This document shows, piece by piece, positions 1 through 6,408 of a stretch of DNA of 23,635 nt; positions within the stretch are counted from its first letter, which is position 1; every line of letters starts with the position of its first letter. The stretch spans positions 1 to 23,635 of the forward strand of contig JAGFXW010000007.1 of assembly GCA_017861495.1 (NCBI GenBank), written 5' to 3'. The notes beneath the pieces are model-generated. The model saw only the letters and a list, made by a program, of their open reading frames with translations. It was not told the DNA's origin and searched no databases. Source of the DNA: Bacillota bacterium. Its GTDB lineage: Bacteria > Bacillota_C > Negativicutes > CTSoil-072. Both the position numbers and the translations under genes were made by a program.

Positions 1-1
1 G

Positions 2-241
2 GTCGAAGGAACCGCACATGTGAAACGGATTAAGGATTACCTGCGGTTGATGCTGGATGATAATTGCAAAGCGCATATCTTAAAGAACGACGGCAACTAT
101 CGTCCTGTTTTGCGTCGGGGAAAGGCGATCAACAGCCAGGAAATTTTATTGAAGCAAGCAAAAGAAGCTGTGGAAGCAGTGCCCTTGTTGGTGAAACAAA
201 AAATCCAGCCTTGTGTTGCCAAGGATGAAATTCGTGTATAA
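2..241 (+). CDS. ppk1: Polyphosphate kinase 1, C-terminal 79 residues (5' truncated by window edge)
   Basis: The reading frame is open from the first bases and ends at TAA 239-241. The 79 visible residues resemble the end of the PPK1 C-terminal domain: the stretch LRLMLDDNCKAHIL followed by NDGNYRPV matches the usual family pattern of a helix, 'L.DN.KA..L', then 'DGSY.RV' close to the C-terminus. PPK1 transfers the gamma phosphate of ATP to polyphosphate reversibly. The catalytic histidines are outside the window, so the call rests only on the tail. The exopolyphosphatase gene 2 kb downstream, on the opposite strand, supports a polyphosphate locus. The GTG at 20 is internal and not a start. 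The identification is from remembered family pattern, with no search behind it. Confidence 0.75.
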   Translation, partial: VEGTAHVKRIKDYLRLMLDDNCKAHILKNDGNYRPVLRRGKAINSQEILLKQAKEAVEAVPLLVKQKIQPCVAKDEIRV

Positions 242-264
242 TCATAATGCTATATAAAAACAAG

Positions 265-288
265 ATGGGTGGCGATTTCGCCACCCAT
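265..288. terminator. Perfect hairpin after ppk1
   Basis: An 11-bp perfect stem (265-275 with 278-288, arms ATGGGTGGCGA/TCGCCACCCAT) lies 24 bases after the ppk1 stop. It has no T-run on the plus side. On the minus strand it is followed by a T-rich tract (complement of 254-262), so it may terminate in the minus direction or simply protect the ppk1 3' end. Confidence 0.55.
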
Positions 289-290
289 AC

Positions 291-411
291 AGGCTGTTGA
301 AAAAGGCCAATCTGCGGTGTCACTCCTGTGTTTGCTTGCTAGCGTACATTTTAGTACGCGTCGCGTCGCAAGCCTCGTCCTTCCTAGCAGCTTAACCTTT
401 TTGAACAGCCT
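291..411. repeat. 121-bp MITE/REP-like element with terminal inverted repeats
   Basis: The ends are near-perfect inverted repeats: AGGCTGTTGAAAAAAGG at 291-307 and CCTTTTTGAACAGCCT at 396-411. Nested inside are a second inverted pair, GCTTGC 335-340 with GCAAGC 368-373, and a central hairpin, GCGTAC 343-348 with GTACGC 355-360. There is no ORF. The nested palindromic build between two converging genes (ppk1 and the usp gene) fits a dispersed non-coding repeat, either a miniature transposable element or a structured intergenic repeat. I recall similar 'AGGCTGTT-GAAAAAGG' ends from Firmicute intergenic regions but cannot verify copy number here, because only one copy is in the window. Confidence 0.65.
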
Positions 412-470
412 TAATAATTGTATTAATAAACAGTAAATGCTACGATATTTTGTCTGCGATCTAATAGGAA

Positions 471-896
471 TTATTTTATGACCAGCACCGGGATGTCTGA
501 ATACGTAACTAATTTATGGGCTATACTGCCGAGGAGTACCCTGGCTATACCGCCAAGGCCGCGTGTCCCGCAGATGATAAGATCGGCAGAGATGTCGTGC
601 GCGCAACGAATGACTTCGACGTCGGGAACTCCTTTTTGCACGTGGGTAGTGACGGATATCCCGGAGTTTTTATATTTCTCTTGAATTTGGGCAAATTTTT
701 GATCCGCTACTTCCCGGTAAGCGCCTTCGAGTGGTCGATAGAATGTATCTTCTAACGCAAAATAGTCATAGAGTTCTAGAACAAAGATTGCATGTACTGT
801 GGCATCGACTTGGCGGGCCATGTCGCACGCCCAATCCAAAGCCTTTTCACTATCAGCCGACCCATCATATGCGACAAGGATTTTTTTTACGGACAT
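471..896 (-). CDS. Universal stress protein, UspA family, ATP-binding type
   Basis: The protein has 141 aa, the typical length of a single-domain Usp. It opens with the family N-terminus KKILVAYDGS and carries the ATP-binding signature G-2x-G-9x-G-S at residues 110-124 (G110, G113, G123, S124), then ends in the usual IPVLVIK strand. This places it with the nucleotide-binding Usp (UspFG/MJ0577 type) rather than the non-binding UspA type. The ATG at 896 is chosen because GGAGG (complement of 905-909) sits 8 bases upstream. A longer in-frame start at 968 would add an unrelated 24-residue tail. The protein is cytosolic and probably a stress or starvation effector. It is divergent from dinB and convergent with ppk1, so it is transcribed alone. 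Confidence 0.92.
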   Translation of the reverse strand: MSVKKILVAYDGSADSEKALDWACDMARQVDATVHAIFVLELYDYFALEDTFYRPLEGAYREVADQKFAQIQEKYKNSGISVTTHVQKGVPDVEVIRCAHDISADLIICGTRGLGGIARVLLGSIAHKLVTYSDIPVLVIK

Positions 897-1060
897 AGTG
901 ATCGCCTCCTCACAATTTGGTATCGGGAGATCATTGCCAATAATCCCCGATAGAAGCCTCAATTTCATTATACGCCAAAAATTATTGGAAATAAAGGTAA
1001 TTCACGAAATAATTGGATAATTAAATATATTCTTTCAACACTGACGCGGAAGGTGATCGT

Positions 1061-2212
1061 ATGCAACACTGGATTATTCATATTGATATGGATGCTTTTT
1101 TTGCCGCTGTTGAGCAACGGGATAATCCGGAGTTACAAGGCCGTCCTGTGATTATTGGCGGTTTAAGCGGCCGCGGCGTGGTTGCAACGGCTTCTTATGA
1201 GGCTCGCCGGTATGGCGTGCGTTCTGCAATGCCAATGACGGAAGCACGCCGGCGCTGTCCGCAAGGTGTATATTTATCGGGTGATCACAGGAAGTATGCC
1301 CAAGTTTCCCGTCAAATCATGAATATTTTGGCGGATTTTTCGCCGCTGGTGGAACCATTGTCTTTGGATGAAGCCTTTCTTGATGTGAGCGGCATGGATT
1401 GGTTGTATGAGGATCCAGTGGCTATTGCTGAAGAAATTAAAACGCGGATACAACAGGAATTGCGGCTTACGGCATCTGCAGGTGTAGCGCCCAATAAATT
1501 TCTGGCTAAAATGGCTTCGGATTTGCAAAAGCCCGACGGATTGACGGTGATCCGGCCTGGGGAGGAAGCGGCAGCCATCGCCAATTTACCGATCCGGCGC
1601 TTGTGGGGTGTCGGGGAAACAACAGCCGGTGTGTTGTATAAAGCCGGTATTGAAACAATCGGCCAATTGGCCGATGCTGATCCGGCATTGCTGGAGCGGC
1701 AGTTAGGCAAGCTCGCTTACGAAATCCATCAATTGGCCAATGGGATCGATGAACGGGAAGTAATCCCCGGTCATATTGCCAAATCGATTGGCAAGGAAAC
1801 TACGTTTGCAACTGACTTGCAATCGCGGGCCGATATCATGGCGCAATTGTTGATTTTGGCCGAGAAAGTCGGCTGGCGGCTGCGAAAAAGCAATTGTACG
1901 GGAAGAACGGTCAATGTAAAGATCCGTTTTGCCTCGTTCCGTACGTTGAGCCGGAGTCACACCTTGTTGGAACCGGTCTGCTTGGATGAGGCAATTTACC
2001 AAACTGCCGGTACGTTGATAGAAAAAATTCCGTTGAACGAAGGGGTGCGTTTGCTAGGTATCAGTATCTCTAATTTGGAACCGGGCGGAAAACAAATTTC
2101 CCTTTTTCCTGATGAGACGGAAATCAAACGGGAATTGGTCTGTGGTGCGGTTGATAAATTGAAAAATAAATATGGGGAAGCAATTTTGATGCGGGGCCGG
2201 GTGAAGCCGTAA
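1061..2212 (+). CDS. dinB: DNA polymerase IV (Y-family translesion polymerase)
   Basis: The protein has 383 aa, close to the usual length of Pol IV. It is an error-prone polymerase that bypasses lesions and extends mismatched ends. The catalytic acidic residues are visible: D9 in HIDMDAFF, and D103-E104 in PLSLDEAFLDVS. The steric-gate/fingers motif SYEARRYGVRSAMP is at residues 45-58, and the HhH thumb region (LWGVGETTAG) follows, then the little-finger domain (about 240-340). A canonical beta-clamp-binding peptide, QISLF, is at residues 345-349; in this protein it is followed by 34 more residues. The start has a purine-rich SD, GGAAGGTG (1048-1055). I see no LexA-type operator upstream, so SOS control is not evident. 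The gene is monocistronic and faces ppx. Confidence 0.95.
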   Translation: MQHWIIHIDMDAFFAAVEQRDNPELQGRPVIIGGLSGRGVVATASYEARRYGVRSAMPMTEARRRCPQGVYLSGDHRKYAQVSRQIMNILADFSPLVEPLSLDEAFLDVSGMDWLYEDPVAIAEEIKTRIQQELRLTASAGVAPNKFLAKMASDLQKPDGLTVIRPGEEAAAIANLPIRRLWGVGETTAGVLYKAGIETIGQLADADPALLERQLGKLAYEIHQLANGIDEREVIPGHIAKSIGKETTFATDLQSRADIMAQLLILAEKVGWRLRKSNCTGRTVNVKIRFASFRTLSRSHTLLEPVCLDEAIYQTAGTLIEKIPLNEGVRLLGISISNLEPGGKQISLFPDETEIKRELVCGAVDKLKNKYGEAILMRGRVKP

Positions 2213-2235
2213 CGTCATTGGTGCGCAGTAAAATT

Positions 2236-2282
2236 AAAAATCCTGGCTGCGACCGCGTTGTGTGGTCCAGACCAGGATTTTT
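2236..2282. terminator. Bidirectional terminator between dinB and ppx
   Basis: The arms AAAAATCCTGG (2236-2246) and CCAGGATTTTT (2272-2282) pair perfectly. The stem is flanked by A-run and T-run, so either strand ends in a U-tract. The position between two convergent genes fits. Confidence 0.85.
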
Positions 2283-2301
2283 ATTGTATCCGTTTCTGTT
2301 T

Positions 2302-3834
2302 TTAAATCGAATGTTGCCGGATTGTAATGTCGAGCTCCGCGTTAAATTCTTTTTTGAGCCATTTGGCATGTTTTTGCAAAGCGGCATATTCAATGGTAAT
2401 GTTTTCACTGGCAGTAAGGGTCAGGTACGCCCTGCCGGGGAAAACGGAAGCCTGTACTTTTTTAATTAATTGCATTTCGGTGGCATCCATCGTTTCCGCC
2501 ATCGCCAACAGTAAGGCCATTTTGCGGGCTTTTTGCCAGTCTGCCTCATCCAAAAATTCATTATAGATGCGGTTGCGGACGTATTTGGCCGATAACCCGT
2601 TATGCCAGCCGGCGATTAAAGCGGCCAGGATCTGTTCGCGATGGGTAAGCCCGAACAGACGGGCATTTTCAATCAAGTAGGCGCTGTGCCGGGGGTGGTC
2701 GTAGTAATTGATTGTAATGCCAATATCATGCAGTTGCGCCGCCACGGACAATAAAATTCGGTCGCGTGGTTCGAGGTGATGGAATAATTGCCATCCATCA
2801 AACAAAGCTTCCGCCATAGTAGCCACGTGCGTGGTATGTTCTATTTGACCGTTATAAAAAAGCAGTATGTTGCGAGTGCTTTGCGTCAAGATATCGGGTG
2901 TTATATCGGGCAGATTCCGGGTGGTAGAATAATGGCGGAGGAACAAGCCTTCCCGCACGCCACAGCCACTGGCAATAAATTGGTCGCTGCGTACGACTTC
3001 GAATAAGCATTTTATGACGGTTGCGCCGGCCAGGATAATATCCGCACGTTCGCTGCTGAGCCCGGGAATTTTTTTTCGATTGCTGGCGCTTGACTTCATC
3101 AATGTTTTCCAGATTTCGTTAAAGGCAATGACGCCCATACGATAGTTATGGATTTTCGGCGTGGGATAATTTTTGCGCCGCTGGTCGATTTTACACAAGT
3201 TGCGGGCAGTGCCGCCTATTCCTATTAATGGAAGAAATGTACTTTTTAACCATGGAACTTTAGCAAGCCCTTGTACAATGAATTCGTGCAGTTCGTTGTA
3301 TTGCGAATCGCTGATCGAATCTTGCGTGCGGAACCGTTCTGTTAAGGTTACCGCCCCGAAAGGCAAACTAATCATGTTTTGTGGTTTTCGGTCTTTGATT
3401 AAAGTAAGCTCCATGCTGCCGCCGCCCAAGTCAAACAACAGGGCATCCGAGATATCAATGGTATTAATAACGCCATTATAGCCAAGATATGCTTCTTCCG
3501 CGCCGGTAATGACCCGCAGCGGGATTTCCGTCTGTTGTTGAACCAGCTCGATGAACGCTGCGCCATTGCGGGCGTTGCGAACAGCGGCAGTTGCGACGGC
3601 TAGAATTTGGTCAACTTGAAATAGTTGACACATATGAGCAAACGTATGCAGCACGGCAAGGGTTCGGTCAATTGCTTCCGGTTGCAATTCGTTATGTGCA
3701 TCAATACCTTGACCGAGACGAACGGCTTCTTTTTGATGATAAACAAGATTGTAAGCTCCACTTTTGTACACGTGCATTACAATCAAGCGGGCTGAATTCG
3801 ACCCGAGGTCAATAACTGCAATTCGCTCCGTCAC
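2302..3834 (-). CDS. ppx: Exopolyphosphatase, Ppx/GppA family with C-terminal HD domain
   Basis: The protein has 510 aa. The N-terminal ASKHA-fold Ppx/GppA domain (about 1-300) shows the phosphate-1 loop AVIDLGSNSARL (6-17), GAEEAYLGY (111-119), the second phosphate loop LLFDLGGGSMEL (132-143) and the glycine turn GIGGTARN (205-212). The C-terminal half (about 320-510) has an HD-type helical domain with H369-D370 in AAQLHDIG and YDHPRHSAYLI, as in long Ppx proteins such as E. coli Ppx. It releases phosphate from polyphosphate and/or hydrolyses pppGpp; sequence alone does not separate Ppx from GppA, but ppk1 nearby favours Ppx. The start is GTG (3832-3834) after AGGATGG. The ATG two bases upstream of it is out of frame and followed at once by a stop. 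Confidence 0.92.
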   Translation of the reverse strand: MTERIAVIDLGSNSARLIVMHVYKSGAYNLVYHQKEAVRLGQGIDAHNELQPEAIDRTLAVLHTFAHMCQLFQVDQILAVATAAVRNARNGAAFIELVQQQTEIPLRVITGAEEAYLGYNGVINTIDISDALLFDLGGGSMELTLIKDRKPQNMISLPFGAVTLTERFRTQDSISDSQYNELHEFIVQGLAKVPWLKSTFLPLIGIGGTARNLCKIDQRRKNYPTPKIHNYRMGVIAFNEIWKTLMKSSASNRKKIPGLSSERADIILAGATVIKCLFEVVRSDQFIASGCGVREGLFLRHYSTTRNLPDITPDILTQSTRNILLFYNGQIEHTTHVATMAEALFDGWQLFHHLEPRDRILLSVAAQLHDIGITINYYDHPRHSAYLIENARLFGLTHREQILAALIAGWHNGLSAKYVRNRIYNEFLDEADWQKARKMALLLAMAETMDATEMQLIKKVQASVFPGRAYLTLTASENITIEYAALQKHAKWLKKEFNAELDITIRQHSI

Positions 3835-3932
3835 ATTGTCACCATCCTAACACTTAAGCTTAACGACAATACCATCATACAATATTCATGCAGAGGGCGC
3901 AAATTTTATCTTTCATTCTTACTTAGCACAAG

Positions 3933-3960
3933 GTGACTTTTATTGTAAATCCGTTATAAT
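3933..3960 (+). promoter_or_regulatory. Sigma-A-type promoter of the 4006-4308 gene
   Basis: A GTGACT -35 (3933-3938), a 16-bp spacer and a perfect TATAAT -10 (3955-3960) lie 45 bases before the start codon. Confidence 0.6.
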
Positions 3961-4005
3961 AAGAATAAGCAGTATTTCATTAATGAAAGGGGAAATAAAA
4001 TTAAA

Positions 4006-4308
4006 ATGGCAGATTTGTATCGCGTTGCAATTCATTATTTGAATGATTATGGGTATATCGAATATGATCCGGACACTAAAAAAGTAATCGTTAACTTAGC
4101 AAATGACGCCAAACGAAAAGAAGTTGAAACGTATTTGACAACGGAACATGTTTTCCGTGTTGCCCACGACACGCTGCTTGATTTTGTAGAGTTACGGACA
4201 GTACCGACGGAAAGTTTGGAAAATCTCAAACAATGTCTGACCCGGTTGTGGGAAGCGACGGAAGTCTTAGTGGATTGGAGCCGGCCGGTATTATTGGATA
4301 AACGCTAA
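4006..4308 (+). CDS. Small hypothetical protein (100 aa)
   Basis: I do not recognise the family. The gene has a good SD (AAAGGGG, about 13 bases before the ATG), its own promoter (TATAAT at 3955) and no competing ORF. The 100-aa product is soluble, with no signal peptide and no membrane segment. It is predicted to have an N-terminal alpha/beta part (LYRVAIHYLNDYGYIEYDPDTKKVIVNL, written here in sense only as residues 4-31) and a mostly helical, acidic C-terminal half. There are no Cys pairs and no catalytic motif. It lies 18 bases ahead of a DnaA-box cluster, but nothing ties its function to replication. The composition and codon use look like those of its neighbours. Probably a lineage-restricted conserved hypothetical. 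Confidence 0.75.
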   Translation: MADLYRVAIHYLNDYGYIEYDPDTKKVIVNLANDAKRKEVETYLTTEHVFRVAHDTLLDFVELRTVPTESLENLKQCLTRLWEATEVLVDWSRPVLLDKR

Positions 4309-4327
4309 TATTGGCAAATTCACAAAG

Positions 4328-4470
4328 TTATCCACAGAGTTATACACAAAGCCGCTACAAATGTGGATAACTCTGTTTACAATGTGGAGGGGGAAGCAGT
4401 GTTGGGTCGATAAAATGGGGGTGTTGTCTACAGTTTTTTCTGTGGATAAAATTTTGCAAAGTTATTCACA
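4328..4470. other. Cluster of five perfect DnaA boxes (origin-like or DnaA-titration site)
   Basis: Five exact matches to TTATNCACA occur in 143 bp: TTATCCACA 4328-4336 (+), TTATACACA 4340-4348 (+), TTATCCACA as its complement at 4362-4370 (-) and 4441-4449 (-), and TTATTCACA 4462-4470 (+). A near match, TGTGGAGGG, is at 4383. The first three form an inverted arrangement, with AGAGTTAT/ATAACTCT flanks. Locally AT-rich sequence separates the last two boxes. There is no dnaA, dnaN or rpmH in view, so whether this is oriC, a DnaA-box cluster that modulates initiation, or a DnaA-controlled promoter region for the tRNA is not decided by the sequence. Confidence 0.8.
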
Positions 4471-4520
4471 AGCTGTGAAATGAAGCGTGGAAGAATAGTG
4501 AGTCGGTCGGAGGCCGCGAA

Positions 4521-4549
4521 TTGACACTACTTTGCAGAGGTGTTATAAT
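4521..4549 (+). promoter_or_regulatory. Consensus sigma-A promoter of the tRNA-Arg gene
   Basis: Exact TTGACA (4521-4526), a 17-bp spacer and exact TATAAT (4544-4549) lie 57 bases before the tRNA. The last DnaA box ends 50 bases upstream of the -35. Confidence 0.9.
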
Positions 4550-4606
4550 TTTTCCGTTGAGGCAAAAGGATCTGTCTTACGGGTAAATCCTTTGCTGACC
4601 AATTAT

Positions 4607-4683
4607 GCGCCCGTAGCTCAGGTGGATAGAGCAGCGGTTTCCTAAACCGTTTGCCGGTGGTTCGAGTCCTCCCGGGCGCACCA
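4607..4683 (+). tRNA. tRNA-Arg (anticodon CCU), CCA encoded
   Basis: The cloverleaf is complete. The acceptor is GCGCCCG (4607-4613) with CGGGCGC, followed by A and an encoded CCA (4681-4683). The D stem is GCTC/GAGC. The anticodon stem is GCGGT/ACCGT around loop TTCCTAA, giving anticodon CCT (4641-4643), which reads AGG. The T arm is GGTGG-TTCGAGT-CCTCC, with one T-T mismatch in the middle of its stem. A consensus promoter lies upstream and a terminator directly downstream, so it is a single-gene transcript. Its 3' half has a degenerate copy at 6116-6166. Confidence 0.96.
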
Positions 4684-4699
4684 TCCCAAACATTAGGAT

Positions 4700-4735
4700 G
4701 GCAAGGTTTCAGAATTTCTGAATCTTGCCGTTTTT
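4700..4735 (+). terminator. Intrinsic terminator of tRNA-Arg (repeat-family member 1)
   Basis: The hairpin arms are GGCAAG + TTCAGAA (4700-4714) and TTCTGAA + CTTGCC (4716-4729), followed by G and TTTTT (4731-4735). The same hairpin sequence recurs at 6182, 9157 and 10474. Confidence 0.92.
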
Positions 4736-4832
4736 GCGTTTTGGGGATTTTTTATAGTGGTATCTGCATTTGTAAGCTGTCGTTGTTTGCCCATATTATC
4801 ACAAGGTTAACGCGGTTTTCAAGGTAAGTGTA

Positions 4833-4861
4833 TTGAAGATTGTATAGACGAGTGTTATAAT
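4833..4861 (+). promoter_or_regulatory. Promoter of the trigger-factor-like gene
   Basis: TTGAAG (4833-4838), a 17-bp spacer and TATAAT (4856-4861) lie 81 bases before the start codon at 4943. Confidence 0.75.
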
Positions 4862-4942
4862 GGTATTTATGGTAACTAGCTGGATTGCATACAATTAACC
4901 GATAATGTATCAATAGCCATAATAAAAATGAGGAGGCGAATC

Positions 4943-5992
4943 ATGTCTGCCACACTGATCAAAGCCGATAAAGAGGAAGCAGTTTTTCTGATCCAAATTG
5001 ACGCAAAGACTTTCGAAAAAGCATTGATGGAAGAATATAAAAAAGCGACTGCAGATGAAAATAACCAAACTGCATCTGCCTTTCTAAGCACGGAAGCTAT
5101 ATTGAGGCAATATCCTGAATTGGATAAAATAGCCGGTAAAGCATTGGAACAACTCATGCCGTCCTACTACATGAACGCTGTCAAGGAATTGGGATTACAG
5201 CCCATAACGTTTCCGAAGATTACGCCGAGATCCACAACGCTGGGGCAACCCTGTGTAATTGAGGTCCGTGTCGGTCTTGAACCGAAGGTAGAGTTGAAAC
5301 AATTTGAAGGGTTGGAGGCCGCTTACACGCCGGTTGTTGCTACTGAAGAAGATATAACCCGCCAGATTAGTGGACTGCGTAAGCAGCATGAGGCCGAAAA
5401 CGACGATGAAAAACTTCTGTCAAGGCTCCCTTTCGATAGCATGGAAGTTTTGATCGAAAATATCCGCAGTTCATTTGAAACCATGGCCAAAGAAAAAACG
5501 AATTTCAACAAAAAGGAAGCCGTGATACGACAACTTATTGCCGTGAATCCGATTACCCTTACGGACGAGGTTATTGAGCAGCAGGTTATGCTCGAGATCG
5601 ATCGGATGAGCCGGCAAATGGGACAGCAGGCTATGCAACGTTATATGAAGTCTTCCGGGCGTACTATCGACGATCTCAAACGAGAAGCGCGGCCTTGGGC
5701 TGAAACGACGGTTAAAAAAATGCTGCTTCTCTCTGCCGTTATTGAGAAGATTTCGCCAGAAGTTACTGAAGAAGATATCAAAGAAATGATCTCCAGACAG
5801 CCTGGTTCAATGCCCGGGGTAACTGTCGATTATGAAACGCAGCGTAAACGCTTTGAGGAAATGCCTGGGGCAATGGAACAGATAATACATTCCATCCGTT
5901 TGGAAAAAACCACTGACCATATTGTTGCCAAAGCCATTCTTCATGAAAATAAACCAATGAATATTATGGACGAACTTCCTCCGGGGATATAA
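4943..5992 (+). CDS. Trigger-factor-like chaperone lacking the PPIase domain
   Basis: The protein has 349 aa; full trigger factor (Tig) is normally about 430. ATG 4943 is chosen for its SD GAGGAGG (4930-4936); the ATG at 4928 overlaps that SD. Residues 1-130 follow the Tig N-domain (ALEQLMPSYYMNAVKELGLQ, then GQPCVIEVRVGLEPKVEL and the following GLE). The ribosome-docking loop (family GFRKGK) is not present; the corresponding place reads ENNQTASAFLST. After the linker helix (133-152) the sequence goes straight into the SurA-like C-domain (about 165-330, with EAVIRQLIAVNPITLTDEVIE and EVTEEDIKEMI), so the FKBP-type PPIase module is absent. The helical hand-like substrate-binding domain remains. 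Probably a cytosolic holdase with an altered or lost ribosome contact. It could be annotated as 'trigger factor', but it is not a standard one. It lies between the tRNA-Arg and its degenerate 3' copy. Confidence 0.8.
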   Translation: MSATLIKADKEEAVFLIQIDAKTFEKALMEEYKKATADENNQTASAFLSTEAILRQYPELDKIAGKALEQLMPSYYMNAVKELGLQPITFPKITPRSTTLGQPCVIEVRVGLEPKVELKQFEGLEAAYTPVVATEEDITRQISGLRKQHEAENDDEKLLSRLPFDSMEVLIENIRSSFETMAKEKTNFNKKEAVIRQLIAVNPITLTDEVIEQQVMLEIDRMSRQMGQQAMQRYMKSSGRTIDDLKREARPWAETTVKKMLLLSAVIEKISPEVTEEDIKEMISRQPGSMPGVTVDYETQRKRFEEMPGAMEQIIHSIRLEKTTDHIVAKAILHENKPMNIMDELPPGI

Positions 5993-6115
5993 AGCATGTT
6001 GTACTGGCGGGAACCAGTAGGACTTTGATATGGGGATAACTTTTGGGGGCTGTTTTTTGTTTTGCATGTAAGATTTCCAGTAGAAGAAAGTAATTCATGT
6101 TGTCTGATTAGATTT

Positions 6116-6166
6116 GCAATAGTTTCATAATCGTGTGCCGGTGGCTCGAGTCCTCCCTGCGCACCA
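6116..6166 (+). pseudogene. Degenerate 3'-half copy of tRNA-Arg (tRNA remnant or attachment-site scar)
   Basis: This segment aligns with tRNA positions 4631-4683. It has GTGCCGGTGG and CTCGAGTCCTCCC against the tRNA's TTTGCCGGTGG and TTCGAGTCCTCCC, then TGCGCACCA against GGGCGCACCA. In the anticodon-loop position it reads TTCATAA instead of TTCCTAA. The acceptor and D-arm partners are missing, and the anticodon stem does not pair, so no functional tRNA can form. It is followed, like the real tRNA, by a hairpin terminator of the same sequence family. Either a tandem tRNA duplicate has decayed, or an element inserted in the tRNA 3' end left this right-hand repeat. The repeats enclose only the trigger-factor-like gene. 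Confidence 0.82.
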
Positions 6167-6181
6167 AACCAAATACTGAAA

Positions 6182-6218
6182 CGGCAAGGTTTTAGAAATT
6201 CTAGACCTTGTCGTTTTT
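6182..6218 (+). terminator. Terminator after the tRNA remnant (repeat-family member 2)
   Basis: Arms CGGCAAGG + TTTTAGAA and TTCTAGA + CCTTGTCG, then TTTTT (6214-6218). Relative to member 1 the C-G pair within TTCAGAA/TTCTGAA is changed to T-A on both arms, which keeps the stem. Confidence 0.85.
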
Positions 6219-6320
6219 ACGTTATTTAATAGTTTTGTATGTTGCGAAGCTTATTATTTTGCTTATGCGCTATTATGTACAGATTAAGTTAGCGGGAATC
6301 AATATAAGATAAATATCGAT

Positions 6321-6374
6321 TTATTTGATTGAGGCAAATAAGTAATTGACTAAGTCAAATAATTATACTATCTT
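6321..6374 (+). promoter_or_regulatory. Two phased palindromic operators and overlapping promoter of the MarR-GNAT gene
   Basis: Site 1 is TTGATTGAGGCAA (6325-6337) and site 2 is TTGACTAAGTCAA (6346-6358). Both fit TTGAnTnAGnCAA, both are followed by ATAA, and their centres are 21 bp apart (two helical turns). Site 2 is a perfect palindrome and includes a TTGACT -35 (6346-6351), with TATCTT (6369-6374) at 17-bp spacing as a fair -10. The overlap suggests autorepression by the downstream MarR-type protein. Confidence 0.65.
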
Positions 6375-6408
6375 ATCATTATATACTGGAAAGAAAGAGT
6401 GATTTTTG

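Noticed and set aside
478..1020. Three plus-strand ORFs opposite the usp gene
   Set aside because: They are antisense shadows of the usp gene; no SD and no recognisable protein.
1021..1060. LexA/SOS operator before dinB
   Set aside because: No GAAC-N4-GTTC-type dyad or CGAAC..GTTCG match was seen in the interval 968-1060.
1274..2002. Minus-strand ORFs within dinB
   Set aside because: They lie fully opposite a well-supported Pol IV gene and have no family features.
6002..6019. TACTGG/CCAGTA hairpin as terminator of the trigger-factor-like gene
   Set aside because: Only a 6-bp stem and no T-run behind it; the T-rich tract at 6053-6062 is too far away.
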